This document shows positions 48,754-58,373 of a stretch of DNA of 64,000 nucleotides, piece by piece. Numbering within the stretch: the first letter of the stretch is position 1; each line of letters starts with the position of its first letter. The notes under the pieces were generated by a model. It was not told the origin of the DNA, searched no databases, and saw nothing but the letters and a program-made list of their open reading frames with translations. Source of the stretch: Bacteroidales bacterium UBA7258 (GTDB taxonomy: Bacteria; Bacteroidota; Bacteroidia; Bacteroidales; UBA932); the NCBI GenBank assembly GCA_002472565.1, contig DKSK01000011.1, positions 1 to 64,000 on the forward strand, written 5' to 3'. Both the position numbers and the translations under genes were made by a program.

Positions 48754-49857
48754 TCATCTGATCATGCCGATGGCCTCTTCTACGCTCATGTCCCTAGTCA
48801 CGACCTCTCCTATGGCCTTTATCAAGACGAAATGGATGATTCCCCCTTCAGCCTTCTTGTCTTTGCCCATGGCGCCGGCCAAGGTCTCCATGGCGAAGGG
48901 ACAGTCGGTCCTCAGACCGCAGCGGGCGAGGTCTTTCCATATTTTCGTCTCCATGGCTCCGTTGCTCAGCCCTGCCTTGTCCGACAGCCTTGCCGCAAGC
49001 ACCATGCCCATGGAGACTGCTTCCCCGTGGCTGATGTCCTTGCCCTTTTCCCTGGCCTCATGTTCAATCGCGTGGGCGAAGGTGTGGCCGAGGTTCAGCT
49101 TCCTTCTTTCTCCATGTTCGTAAGGGTCTCTGCTTACGATTCCTGCCTTGACTGCCGCGGCTTCTCGAATAAGCTTCTTCAAATTCAGGGCTTCCTCCCT
49201 GATGCTTTCAGGCTTGCCTCCCGCCGCCTCGATTTCCGAAAGCGTCCTGACTGCCTCCTCATAGAGTCCTTTCGAGTCATCTATGATGAAGGTCTTCAGC
49301 ATTTCCGAAGAGCCGGACTTGAAGACACGGTAGGGGAGAGTCTCCAGCGTCTCCGTGCAGAGGAAACTGAAGGCTGGCTGGCGGATTACCCCGAGGATAT
49401 TCTTGTAGTCGTCAAAATTCACCCCGGTCTTGCCACCGATTCCTGCGTCAACCTGGGCGAGGAGAGTGGTTGGAATATAGCCGAAATTGATGCCTCTCTT
49501 GTATATGCAGGCGGCGAAACCACCTATGTCAGAAGTGATTCCGCCTCCTATCGAGATCAAGGCTGACTTCCTGTCAGCCCCCTTCTCCAACAGCCAGCGG
49601 CAAATCTCCATGACCGTATCCATGGTCTTCTTATCTTCAGAGGCCTCAATTCCCATGGCCCCGCCCAAGCGCAGCGTCCCACCCTTGAGGATAGTCTCAA
49701 GTTCCATGGCGTATTCCCTGGAATTGATGTCATAGAGAAGGAAGACCGGAGCCTCGCCGCAAGTCCGGGAGATTGCTTCCGCCGCCTCGGAGACTCTTTC
49801 TGCGGAATAGATCCGGCTCTTTACCTCGCCGCCGTACTGAATCTTGGTTTCTTCCAT
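48754..49857 (-). CDS. aroB: 3-dehydroquinate synthase
   Basis: The ATG at 49857 gives 367 residues, the usual size; the frame extends 96 bases further up but without family similarity. AroB converts DAHP to 3-dehydroquinate using NAD and a divalent metal. The NAD motif GGGITSDIGGFAACIYKRGI, the PTTLLAQVDAGIGGKTGVN block and the metal-binding NLGHTFAHAIEHE segment are present. It heads the leftward block aroB, aroD-aroA, aroC. A -7 element lies 25 bases upstream. Confidence 0.95.
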   Translation of the reverse strand: MEETKIQYGGEVKSRIYSAERVSEAAEAISRTCGEAPVFLLYDINSREYAMELETILKGGTLRLGGAMGIEASEDKKTMDTVMEICRWLLEKGADRKSALISIGGGITSDIGGFAACIYKRGINFGYIPTTLLAQVDAGIGGKTGVNFDDYKNILGVIRQPAFSFLCTETLETLPYRVFKSGSSEMLKTFIIDDSKGLYEEAVRTLSEIEAAGGKPESIREEALNLKKLIREAAAVKAGIVSRDPYEHGERRKLNLGHTFAHAIEHEAREKGKDISHGEAVSMGMVLAARLSDKAGLSNGAMETKIWKDLARCGLRTDCPFAMETLAGAMGKDKKAEGGIIHFVLIKAIGEVVTRDMSVEEAIGMIR

Positions 49858-49882
49858 AATGAATTCAACTTCGCCTGAGGGA

Positions 49883-49890
49883 CAAATATA
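49883..49890 (-). promoter_or_regulatory. -7 element for the aro block
   Basis: TATATTTG on the minus strand, 25 bases before the aroB ATG at 49857, supports that start. Beyond it, up to 50163, no gene is seen. Confidence 0.55.
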
Positions 49891-50007
49891 GCAAATCCGC
49901 ACCAATAAATCTTTAGGCTCGGTCTCCGCTTCGAGCCTTGATTTTTTGATCATATGGCAAGAGAATGTTCCACTCTACACCCTCAGGATGGGATAATAGA
50001 ACATCAG

Positions 50008-50097
50008 GAACAATTTTTTGACGATTCTATTGAATTGTTCTTAACAAGGGATTGAACACATCGAGTTTTGTGCAAAGGGCTTCGCGGGCCTCTTTGC
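50008..50097 (+). promoter_or_regulatory. Two inverted repeats upstream of susC locus 2
   Basis: GAACAAT (50008-50014) and ATTGTTC (50034-50040) are a perfect inverted repeat 19 bases apart, suited to a dimeric regulator. A hairpin follows: 50072-50080 pairs with 50088-50097 (nine pairs, one bulge) around a short loop, and TAATTTT comes after. The second could act in the susC leader as an attenuator. No TAnnTTTG element was found in this gap. Confidence 0.45.
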
Positions 50098-50163
50098 TAA
50101 TTTTGCCGAGTATCGGGCTGCAAGGGCAGTCCGTGCAAAACAAACCACAATAACACTATTCTT

Positions 50164-53100
50164 ATGCTATTCTGTAAAATTTCACGGCGGATGGCGGTTT
50201 TGGCTATAGGTTTATTCCTTGGCGCATCTTCGCTTTTCGCACAGGAAACCATTTCTGTGACGGGAACGGTCATGGATCAGCAAAAGGTTCCCATCCCGGG
50301 GGCGGCTGTCATTCAGGCCGGCACCACTGTCGGTACTTCAACTGACAAAGACGGTCAATTTACCATCAATGTCCCGAAGGGATCTGTTCTCGAAGTTTCC
50401 TCCATCGGTTTCACGACCCAGAAACTCAAGGCGGCGGAAAAAATGACCATCGTGCTTGTCGAGGATTCCAAACTTTTGGACGAGACCATCGTAGTCGGCT
50501 ATGGAACCCAGAAGAAGGCCTCCTTGACCAGTGCCATCACAAACATCAAGTCAGAAGACATTGTCTCAACCAAACAGGCTGACCTGGTAAGTTCACTTCA
50601 GGGAAAGGTCCCGGGCCTCATGATTCGTCAGAATTCAGGAAATGTCGGCTGGTTCGACCAGGAACTAAGCCTCCGAGGCTATGGAGCCCCGCTCGTCATC
50701 ATTGATGGTGTAGCCCGCCAGTCCAGGAGCATCAAGTACTGGGGCTGGGTAGAGGATAATTCATCCTCGAGCGCCGCCTTGGCGGAACTCAATCCTGACG
50801 ATATCGAGAGCATTACCGTACTGAAAGACGCATCTGCGTCAATCTACGGTATCGGTGCCCAGAACGGAGTCATTCTCGTCACCACGAAGAAGGGTCAGAT
50901 CGGAAAGCCGTCTATCAACTATTCCAACACTCTTACCTATGGAGTTCCGACCGCCCTTCCTGAGGAAGTCGACATAGCCAAATACATGGAGCTTGAGAAC
51001 GAGATGAGGATCAATCATCGCCAGAGCCCGAGGTTCACGGCGGACGACATTGCTCATTATCGCAACCACGATCCCGGCTATGAGGATTTCAGCTGGTATG
51101 ACGCCATCATGAAGAACCACTCTTTCAGTCAGGTTCACAATGTTTCCGTCAGGGGCGGCAATCAGCAGACTCAGTATTATCTGAGCGGAAATCTTACGGA
51201 TCAGGGTTCCATATATAGGACCGATACCGGAGATTATCACCGCTATGGCTTCACAGGAAACTTCACGACGAAGCTCACGCCTTCTCTCTCTCTCACCTTC
51301 CAGTCGGCTGTCAACGTTACTGACCAGGAGATGCCGCCTGCAAATACAACGCAGAACGCAATCTACTACGGACTCCTTGCTGACAGAACCATTCATGCCA
51401 CTACAAAGGACAACCCTAACCATTATTCCGATCTCTCGATGTCTGAGCATCGTAATCCTGTCGCCCTCATGAATTCGGACGTGGCCGGCTCCAATAAGAG
51501 CAATTCTGTGACTTTCAGGAATAACCTCGACCTTAAGTACGAGGCTCCTTTCCTCAAGGGGCTTTCTCTCCAGGGCTCTCTCGCCTATGATCTGGTAGAC
51601 AGAAGCACCCGTTCTCTGACAAAGCATTTCCCGGTCTACGATTATGAAACCGGAAAGCGCACGGCCTACAATCCGGACGAGAATCAATTCTCTGAGAATT
51701 GGTCCAACATGATCAAGTATTACGGCCGTTTCCAGGCTAACTACAATCAGACCTTCAAGAATGTCCACCACGTCGGAGCGACCTTCGCTATGGAAGCGAC
51801 TCTCAACAAGAGCAAGAATATCAACGCGGCGAGAAGGTACGGAGATTTTTTCACTCATGATATCATCAATCAGGGTGATGCCTCTACCGCCACGAACGGT
51901 GGTTCAAGATCTTCGAGCGCGAACGCCGGTTATGTAGGGAGAATCAACTACGATTACAAAGGCAAGTATCTTGTCGAGGTGATGGCCCGTTATGACGGTA
52001 CTTATCTGTATGCTTCCGGCCATCGCTGGGGCTTCTTCCCTTCCTATTCTCTGGGATGGAGAGTTTCAGACGAGCCTTTCTTCAAGGCTATTTTGCCGAA
52101 AATCAACAATTTCAAGCTCCGCTGGTCTGACGGAAAGACAGGACAGGCGCAGGGTATGCCATATGCCTATCTTCCTGGCTACACCTCAACCACAAGCTAT
52201 GTCTTCGATGACGGAGGCATGCTCAGCGGTTATGCAAACCATTCTCCTGCACAGACTTTGATTTCCTGGGCTGATGTCCGCATGATGGACTTCGGCTTTG
52301 ACTTCGAAGGATGGAAGGGCCTCATCGGAGGAAGTGTCGACTGGTTCTGGAGAAGGACGAGCGGCATCGCGGCCGCTTCTTCGGCCACTGTTCCTGATTT
52401 CTACGGAATCTCTCTCCCTCAGATGAATCTCAACGACAGCGAAAACGTGGGAATTGACCTTGTGCTTACTCATCATTATCATATCAAGGACTTCAATTAC
52501 AGGGTTTCCTTCTCCGCCACCTTCGCCCGTTACCGCATGACCCATCTCAAGAGTGAGGACACGGCTGTCTATTCTTCAGCCGCCGATTATTACGCAAAGC
52601 ATACTGAGGGTCGTTGGAGCGATGCCCGCTCGGCAAGCACCTACCACTGGCTCGGCGGCCATCCTCAGTTCTCCGGTTGGGCGGATATCGATGATTCGAA
52701 GGTCCTCTACAGTAATTCCAGTTCGCAGAATGATCTCCTTCCTGGAATGTACAAGATAGAAGACCGCAACGGAGACGGCATCATTGACGGGAATGACGTC
52801 TACTATGATTGGTCATGGAAAAATCCTCCTCTCCAGTTCGGTCTCATAATTTCCGGAAACTATAAGCGTTTCGACTTCAACATGACTTTCAATGCGGCCA
52901 CCCTTACCAACAAGAACGTTTCGCTCTCCGGAGGAATGGGCTACGGATTCTTCAGAACCTTCTACAAGAATTATCTCGACCGTTGGAAGCTTGCTGATGG
53001 ATACACCGATCCTTTCGATCCTCAGTCCAAATGGGAGAAAGGCTATTGGCCGGCCATATCAAGCGCCACCGCCGCATATGACTCCTACTCTAACGCCACC

Positions 53101-53367
53101 TACAGGTACAATCAGCCTTATACTTTCGTAAACGGCACGTATCTGCGTCTCAAGAGCGTAGAGGTAGGCTACACCTTCTCTTCCGCCATGTTGAGGAAAG
53201 CTAAGATTCGTTCCCTGCGCGTATATGTGAATGGCACGAACCTTCTGACCTTCTGCAACAAACTTCTCAAGCCATATGACCCTGAGCGCGACCAGAGCAG
53301 CTACCTCGGCGTCGCGGGAACTCCGCTCATGAAGAATTTCAGCGCAGGTGTCAATCTTAACTTCTAA
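50164..53367 (+). CDS. SusC/RagA-family TonB-dependent transporter (locus 2)
   Basis: The 1067-residue transporter has a signal peptide (to SSLFAQ, about 28), a carboxypeptidase-like regulatory domain (VTGTVMDQQKVPIPGAAVIQAG), a plug with DETIVVGYGTQKKASLTSAI and LSLRGYGAPLVIIDGV, and a large beta-barrel ending NFSAGVNLNF. It imports a glycan fragment with SusD, whose gene follows after 13 bases. It is the first gene of locus 2, preceded by the inverted repeats at 50008-50097. Confidence 0.95.
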   Translation: MLFCKISRRMAVLAIGLFLGASSLFAQETISVTGTVMDQQKVPIPGAAVIQAGTTVGTSTDKDGQFTINVPKGSVLEVSSIGFTTQKLKAAEKMTIVLVEDSKLLDETIVVGYGTQKKASLTSAITNIKSEDIVSTKQADLVSSLQGKVPGLMIRQNSGNVGWFDQELSLRGYGAPLVIIDGVARQSRSIKYWGWVEDNSSSSAALAELNPDDIESITVLKDASASIYGIGAQNGVILVTTKKGQIGKPSINYSNTLTYGVPTALPEEVDIAKYMELENEMRINHRQSPRFTADDIAHYRNHDPGYEDFSWYDAIMKNHSFSQVHNVSVRGGNQQTQYYLSGNLTDQGSIYRTDTGDYHRYGFTGNFTTKLTPSLSLTFQSAVNVTDQEMPPANTTQNAIYYGLLADRTIHATTKDNPNHYSDLSMSEHRNPVALMNSDVAGSNKSNSVTFRNNLDLKYEAPFLKGLSLQGSLAYDLVDRSTRSLTKHFPVYDYETGKRTAYNPDENQFSENWSNMIKYYGRFQANYNQTFKNVHHVGATFAMEATLNKSKNINAARRYGDFFTHDIINQGDASTATNGGSRSSSANAGYVGRINYDYKGKYLVEVMARYDGTYLYASGHRWGFFPSYSLGWRVSDEPFFKAILPKINNFKLRWSDGKTGQAQGMPYAYLPGYTSTTSYVFDDGGMLSGYANHSPAQTLISWADVRMMDFGFDFEGWKGLIGGSVDWFWRRTSGIAAASSATVPDFYGISLPQMNLNDSENVGIDLVLTHHYHIKDFNYRVSFSATFARYRMTHLKSEDTAVYSSAADYYAKHTEGRWSDARSASTYHWLGGHPQFSGWADIDDSKVLYSNSSSQNDLLPGMYKIEDRNGDGIIDGNDVYYDWSWKNPPLQFGLIISGNYKRFDFNMTFNAATLTNKNVSLSGGMGYGFFRTFYKNYLDRWKLADGYTDPFDPQSKWEKGYWPAISSATAAYDSYSNATYRYNQPYTFVNGTYLRLKSVEVGYTFSSAMLRKAKIRSLRVYVNGTNLLTFCNKLLKPYDPERDQSSYLGVAGTPLMKNFSAGVNLNF

Positions 53368-53380
53368 TGTCTATCCATAA

Positions 53381-55327
53381 ATGAAAAAGATAATAACCTA
53401 CACCCTGTCGCTTGCGCTTCTTTTCGGGGCGGCCTCCTGCGACAAGATTTTCGACAACCTCGAAGGGGATTTGACAAAAATGTCGGCGGAAGACATGACA
53501 GGCTCCGAAGCCGGACTTGACAGGCTGATGTCCAATCTTTACGCCTCTCTTCCTCTTGGGGCCTTCAGCTCGGGAGAGAAGAACACTCCGAATGCGACTG
53601 AAACCTCCGGCGGAACCGGAATGTTCGGCGGAGTCCCTGCCTTCTGGGACTATTCTGCCGTGAGGGATGTCAACACCTTCATTAAAGCTATCGATGAAGC
53701 CAAGTCCAAGGGCACGATCGACGAGGCTATATATAATTCTTATCTCGGCGAGGCCTTGTTCGTCAGGGCTTACTATTATTTCGCTTCCGTGAGGGTTTAC
53801 GGCGGAGTCCCTATCGTGACAGAACCGCTCGATGACAAATTCGACGGCGGAGACAATGCCGGGCTCTACATCCCGAGAAGCACCGAGAAAGATACCTGGG
53901 ACTTTGTTCTGTCCGAACTCGACAAGGCCGCGGATCTGCTTCCGTCTGACCGTGCCACCGGCAAATATCGCGCTACCAAATGGTCGGCCCTCGGACTTAA
54001 GTCCCGCGTGGCTCTTTGGGCCGCATCCGTCAGCAAGTATTGGAACCAGGCCAAGATAGGAGACAACTACAAGGCTGTGTCCGAGAAACTTGCCTATATG
54101 GATGCATCCTACGCAGACAATTACTATCAGCAGTGCATCGATGCCTGCGAGAAGATAATTAATTCCGGTAAATTCGCCCTTTATGGAGCCGAGCCAGCTG
54201 ATGTAGACCAGGCCGTTGCCAACTACACCAATCTCTTCCTCTCCAGGCAGGATAGCGAGTGGCTCTTCGGACGCAGTTATCAGAACGGAGTTTCGTCCAA
54301 CACTAACAACTTCGATCTCCAGAATTCTCCTAACCAGATTCATGGTTCCGGCACCGGAGTGTGGAAGTTCGGCTGCTATAGCGTGACCCTTGACATGGTG
54401 GATGCCTATGACGACTACGGGGCAGGATTCAGCGGAGTCGACGGAACTATCAGGACCCGCACTGACGGGAAGGAAGACAGCTATTTCCAGACTCCATATT
54501 CCAACACCGCTTCCATAAAGGCTGTTTCTTTCGTCAAGTATAACACTCCTGACGGCCCGTTCAAGGACAAGGACGCACGTTTCCTCGCCTCTGTCATCTA
54601 TCCTGGTACCACCTTCCGCAATACCACTATCAATATCCAGGGCGGACTCTGGAAGTCCGACGGAACGCTCACCATCTATGATGACACCAATCCGAGCGAG
54701 AAAGTAGGAGATGTCACCTATTATGGTTACGGAGCGGCATCCGAGAGCAATTTCTCCGCATTCTACAAGCGCGGAGCCACGAACGACGGCAGCTGGTACA
54801 CAACCGGCTTCGGCATTCGCAAGTTCCTGGATCCGAAGCAGCCTCTCTCATATTCTCAGAATCCATGGTATGACATCCGTTACGCCGAAATCCTCCTCAA
54901 CTATTGCGAGGCCGAGGTCGAGAAGAACGGGACCAATGCCGGGAATTCCAAGCAGTACCTGAACCAGATCAGGCGCAGGGCCTACTTCCTTGACCAGCGC
55001 GACGCGACTCTCGAAAATGTTCTTCATGAGCGCCGTGTAGAGCTTGCTTTCGAGGATGACTATCCTATGACCCTTTACAGAAGGCGTGCCTTCTACAACA
55101 CCGTCAGGGATGCCGCTTCCAATCCTGAAGGAGGCCGCAAGCACGCCCTCATCCCTATAGCCGACTTGCACTCAGGCACTCCAGGCTATATCTTCGTGCG
55201 CGCAAACTTCTTCGGTGATGATGTCGATGTAAGGCCGGCTCCTTATAGCGTCAATGCAAGCCAGTATTACCAGGCGATACAGAATTTCACCATCAACAAA
55301 GTAACTCCAAATCCTTCACAGGAATAA
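53381..55327 (+). CDS. RagB/SusD-family nutrient-binding lipoprotein (locus 2)
   Basis: The 648-residue lipoprotein (GAASC, cysteine 20) is longer than the locus 1 SusD. It has SusD helices such as YLGEALFVRAYYYFASVRVYGGVPIVTEPL, the ATKWSALGLKSRVALWAASV helical repeat, and YAEILLNYCEAEVEKNG followed by LHERRVELAFEDDYPMTLYRRR. It binds glycan at the cell surface and caps the SusC barrel. The end lies 12 bases before the DUF3823 gene. A few aromatic residues in the middle could be the sugar platform, but this cannot be judged by eye. Confidence 0.93.
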   Translation: MKKIITYTLSLALLFGAASCDKIFDNLEGDLTKMSAEDMTGSEAGLDRLMSNLYASLPLGAFSSGEKNTPNATETSGGTGMFGGVPAFWDYSAVRDVNTFIKAIDEAKSKGTIDEAIYNSYLGEALFVRAYYYFASVRVYGGVPIVTEPLDDKFDGGDNAGLYIPRSTEKDTWDFVLSELDKAADLLPSDRATGKYRATKWSALGLKSRVALWAASVSKYWNQAKIGDNYKAVSEKLAYMDASYADNYYQQCIDACEKIINSGKFALYGAEPADVDQAVANYTNLFLSRQDSEWLFGRSYQNGVSSNTNNFDLQNSPNQIHGSGTGVWKFGCYSVTLDMVDAYDDYGAGFSGVDGTIRTRTDGKEDSYFQTPYSNTASIKAVSFVKYNTPDGPFKDKDARFLASVIYPGTTFRNTTINIQGGLWKSDGTLTIYDDTNPSEKVGDVTYYGYGAASESNFSAFYKRGATNDGSWYTTGFGIRKFLDPKQPLSYSQNPWYDIRYAEILLNYCEAEVEKNGTNAGNSKQYLNQIRRRAYFLDQRDATLENVLHERRVELAFEDDYPMTLYRRRAFYNTVRDAASNPEGGRKHALIPIADLHSGTPGYIFVRANFFGDDVDVRPAPYSVNASQYYQAIQNFTINKVTPNPSQE

Positions 55328-55339
55328 ATATTGTGGATC

Positions 55340-56125
55340 ATGAAAAAGACATTAAGTATAATTTCGTTTATTCTGGCGCTGACCGCTGTCACCTCCTGTG
55401 ACTGGTTCACTCTTGACAACCAGGATGGCTGGGATGCCAAGGTCGAAGGCGCCCTCATAGACAGCAAGACAGGCGAGCCGGTCCAGTCTGAGCAGCAGAC
55501 TCTCAATACATACCAGGGCTATGGCACTTCCCTCTCCGTCATCGAGAAGGGCTGGGATGCCGAAGACGTCCAGTATTGGAATGTGAAGAGCAACGGCACC
55601 TATGTCAATAAACTGGTGTTCGCCGGCGACTATACTATGGATACCAAAAACGCGAACTTCGTTTCCGACCCGGTGAACTTCACTCTCAAGAAAGGAAATA
55701 ACACTGTCAATTTCACGGTGACTCCTTTCATGCGCGTTCTCAACCCTAAGGTCAGCTATGACCCTGCGGCTAAAAAAATCGTGGCTACCTGCACGGTGGA
55801 GGGAGGGCTCCCTGCCATACAGATGGCGACGGAAGTGCGTCTGTGCTGCTTTACAGACCGTTTTGTATCTAATCGTTTCAACAATTGCAGCCGTGACGCC
55901 GGCGCTTCGGTGAAGATGGTCAAGGCTGACGGGGCCACACTCGTCACCATCAGCATCGACACGCAGTCCCCGCTCAACGCAGCGGAGTTCAAATATAAGA
56001 GGGCGCATTACGTCAGAATCGCAGCCCTCGGCTCCCATCCGAGCAACGCCTACAACCGCTACAATTATTCGCCGGTCTTCAAGATCGGCGAGGACTTCAA
56101 CGTCACGGAGGTGACCGACTGGTAA
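55340..56125 (+). CDS. DUF3823 lipoprotein of a SusCD operon
   Basis: The 261-residue lipoprotein has a signal ending TSC (cysteine 18) followed by DWFTLDNQDGWDAKVEGALIDSKTGEPV, the start of the DUF3823 family. The rest is beta-rich (NKLVFAGDYTM, NFTLKKGNNTVNFTVTPFMRV), with a second beta-sandwich domain after about residue 130. DUF3823 proteins stand third in many SusCD loci, in the place of SusE-type surface glycan-binding proteins. The ATG at 55340 is chosen over an in-frame TTG at 55331, because it opens the lipoprotein signal. Confidence 0.82.
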   Translation: MKKTLSIISFILALTAVTSCDWFTLDNQDGWDAKVEGALIDSKTGEPVQSEQQTLNTYQGYGTSLSVIEKGWDAEDVQYWNVKSNGTYVNKLVFAGDYTMDTKNANFVSDPVNFTLKKGNNTVNFTVTPFMRVLNPKVSYDPAAKKIVATCTVEGGLPAIQMATEVRLCCFTDRFVSNRFNNCSRDAGASVKMVKADGATLVTISIDTQSPLNAAEFKYKRAHYVRIAALGSHPSNAYNRYNYSPVFKIGEDFNVTEVTDW

Positions 56126-56148
56126 CGGCGTCCAAAGATTAATATGCC

Positions 56149-58362
56149 ATGCAAATACAGAATTTCGTCTTTGGCTCGATAGCTGCCGCACTGATGCTGC
56201 TCCCAGGAGTTTCGTCCGCGCAGTCTTACGAGTACCCCTTCCAGAATCCTTCTCTCCCCGAGGAGGAGAGGCTGGACAACGCCGTGTCGCTCATGACCCT
56301 CGACGAGAAGATATCGACCATAGTGGGACAAGGCGTTCCCCGCCTGGGAATCGCAAATCCGGGCAGCACTGAAGCCATCCATGGAATCGTCCGGGGAGGC
56401 TCAAACCAGCTTCCCAACATGGGCTTTGCGGGACAGTTCCAACAGGCCGGACAGAACAAGCGACGGACGCCTCCTCCGCCGAAGATGGTCAACAGCACCG
56501 CCTTCCCGCAGGCCTATGGGGTGGGAGAAACCTGGGACAGGGAGATGGCCCACATAGTAGGCGACGTCATGTCCTACGAGGCCCGCTATTATTCCAAGAA
56601 TTCCGAAAGGAATTGCCTGATCCTCTGGGCCCCTAACGCCGACCTCGCAAGAGATCCGCGCTGGGGTCGCACAGAGGAGAGCTTCGGCGAGGATCCCTAC
56701 CTCGTCGGTGAGATGGTGGCCGCGGAGGTGAAGGGCATACAGGGAGATGACCCGGTATACTGGCGCGGTGCCGCCCTGATGAAACATTTCCTCGCGAACA
56801 GCAACGAGGACAACCGTTATTCCACCGATTCGCGCTTCGATGAAAGCCTCTTCCGTGATTATTATTCCTACGGATTCTGGAAGGGTGCCAAGGCGGGCGC
56901 AAAATCCCTGATGACGGCCTACAACCGTTACAACGGCGTCCCTTGCATCGACAATCCGTTCATAACCGATATCCTGAACAAGGAGTGGGGCATGGACGGG
57001 ACCATCGTGGACGATGCGGGAGCCCTCCTGTTCTCGGTCAGCGCGCACAAGTATGCGAAGGACATCAATGAGGCCGTCAAGCTCGCCCTCGAGGCGGGAC
57101 TGACCCGCTTCATAGACTCCAACTTCCAGCAGGTCAAAGACGCCTACGATGCCGGCCTCCTTTCCGACGAACTCATCGACGAGCGGACGAAGTCGAATCT
57201 GCGCACCATGCTGAGGCTCGGACTCATGGACGCGTCTTGCCCGTACGACAAGATCGAATTCGGGGACAAGGCCCCATGGGAGACCGACGAATTCAAGGAA
57301 AAGGCCCGCCTGGTGGCGCAGAAGTCAGTTGTCCTGCTGAAAAATGATGGAGACCTCCTCCCTCTGGACAAAAAGAAGACGAAGAAGATTGCCGTCTTCG
57401 GCAACAGGGCCGAACAAGTGTTGAAGGACTGGTATGGGGCCCTTCCTGCCTATTCCGTTTCCCCTCTCGACGGGATAAAGAATGCCGTGAAGGGAGAGGA
57501 TGTCGAGGTCCGTTTCCAGAGATGGGACTCTGACGGTTCCGCCCAGGAAGTGGCGAAATGGGCCGACGTCTGCATCGTCTGCGTCGGGAATCATCCTGCG
57601 ACAAGCCCAGACTGGGGACAGATGTCCATCCAGGCTCCATGGGGCTATGGCACCGTCGCCGGCGACGGGCGAGAGGCCCTCGACCGCCGCTCCCTCCAGC
57701 TTGAGACCGAAGACCTCATCAAGGTCGTGTGGCAGGCCAACCACAACACCGTCGTGGCGCTGATCAGCAGCTTCCCTTATGCGATAAACTGGACGGCGGA
57801 GAACGTTCCTGCGATCGTGCACATCACCCAGTGCGGACAGGAGCTCGGCAACGCCATCGCCGACGTCATCTTCGGCGACTACAATCCCGCCGGACGAACC
57901 ACGCAGACCTGGGTCGGCGACATCCTGGACCTTCCTAACCTGCTGGACTACGACATCCGCCATGGACGTACCTACATGTATTTCAAGGGCAAGCCGATCT
58001 TTCCGTTCGGCTTCGGCCTGAGCTATACGAAATTCAAGTATTCCAAGGCCAAGGTCCGTCGTGAAGGCGACAAGTGCATCGTCAGCTTCAACCTACAGAA
58101 CATCGGGCAGAGGGACGGGGAAGAGGTCGTCCAGCTGTACGCCAAGTTCCCCGGCGACGACGCCTCAAAGAGGCTCCGCGGCTTCGAGCGCATCGCACTC
58201 GCCAAGGGGGAGAAGAAACGTGTCGAAATCGTCGTTCCAGAGGATGACCTGAAGCTTTGGGACGCCGAGAGTCACGGGTTCGTGCTCCGCAAGGGGAAAA
58301 CCAAGATTCTGGTCGGTGCCTCCTCCGATGACATCAGGCTAAAGAAAAATATCAGGTTTTAA
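56149..58362 (+). CDS. GH3 beta-glucosidase or related glycosidase
   Basis: The 737-residue enzyme has a signal peptide (to SSAQS, about 25). The GH3 barrel (about 40-380) shows GIANPGSTEAIHGIV, NLARDPRWGRTEESFGEDPYL in the form ADLARDPRWGRTEE, and the candidate nucleophile in GTIVDDAG (Asp289; the usual Ser-Asp is Asp-Asp here). A second domain follows (KSVVLLKNDGDLLPL to about 600), then a fibronectin III-like C-terminus (FPFGFGLSYTKFKY). GH3 enzymes release glucose or xylose from the non-reducing end of beta-linked oligomers. It would finish the breakdown of the imported glycan in the periplasm. Confidence 0.92.
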   Translation: MQIQNFVFGSIAAALMLLPGVSSAQSYEYPFQNPSLPEEERLDNAVSLMTLDEKISTIVGQGVPRLGIANPGSTEAIHGIVRGGSNQLPNMGFAGQFQQAGQNKRRTPPPPKMVNSTAFPQAYGVGETWDREMAHIVGDVMSYEARYYSKNSERNCLILWAPNADLARDPRWGRTEESFGEDPYLVGEMVAAEVKGIQGDDPVYWRGAALMKHFLANSNEDNRYSTDSRFDESLFRDYYSYGFWKGAKAGAKSLMTAYNRYNGVPCIDNPFITDILNKEWGMDGTIVDDAGALLFSVSAHKYAKDINEAVKLALEAGLTRFIDSNFQQVKDAYDAGLLSDELIDERTKSNLRTMLRLGLMDASCPYDKIEFGDKAPWETDEFKEKARLVAQKSVVLLKNDGDLLPLDKKKTKKIAVFGNRAEQVLKDWYGALPAYSVSPLDGIKNAVKGEDVEVRFQRWDSDGSAQEVAKWADVCIVCVGNHPATSPDWGQMSIQAPWGYGTVAGDGREALDRRSLQLETEDLIKVVWQANHNTVVALISSFPYAINWTAENVPAIVHITQCGQELGNAIADVIFGDYNPAGRTTQTWVGDILDLPNLLDYDIRHGRTYMYFKGKPIFPFGFGLSYTKFKYSKAKVRREGDKCIVSFNLQNIGQRDGEEVVQLYAKFPGDDASKRLRGFERIALAKGEKKRVEIVVPEDDLKLWDAESHGFVLRKGKTKILVGASSDDIRLKKNIRF

Positions 58363-58373
58363 ATTATAATCTT

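Noticed and set aside
49858..49953. N-terminal extension of AroB
   Set aside because: The extension overlaps the -7 element at 49883 and has no counterpart in AroB proteins.
50839..51858. 339-codon minus-strand open frame
   Set aside because: It is fully antisense to the SusC gene of locus 2 and shows no recognisable motif.
53357..54343. 328-codon minus-strand open frame
   Set aside because: It is antisense to the SusD gene of locus 2 and has no family features.
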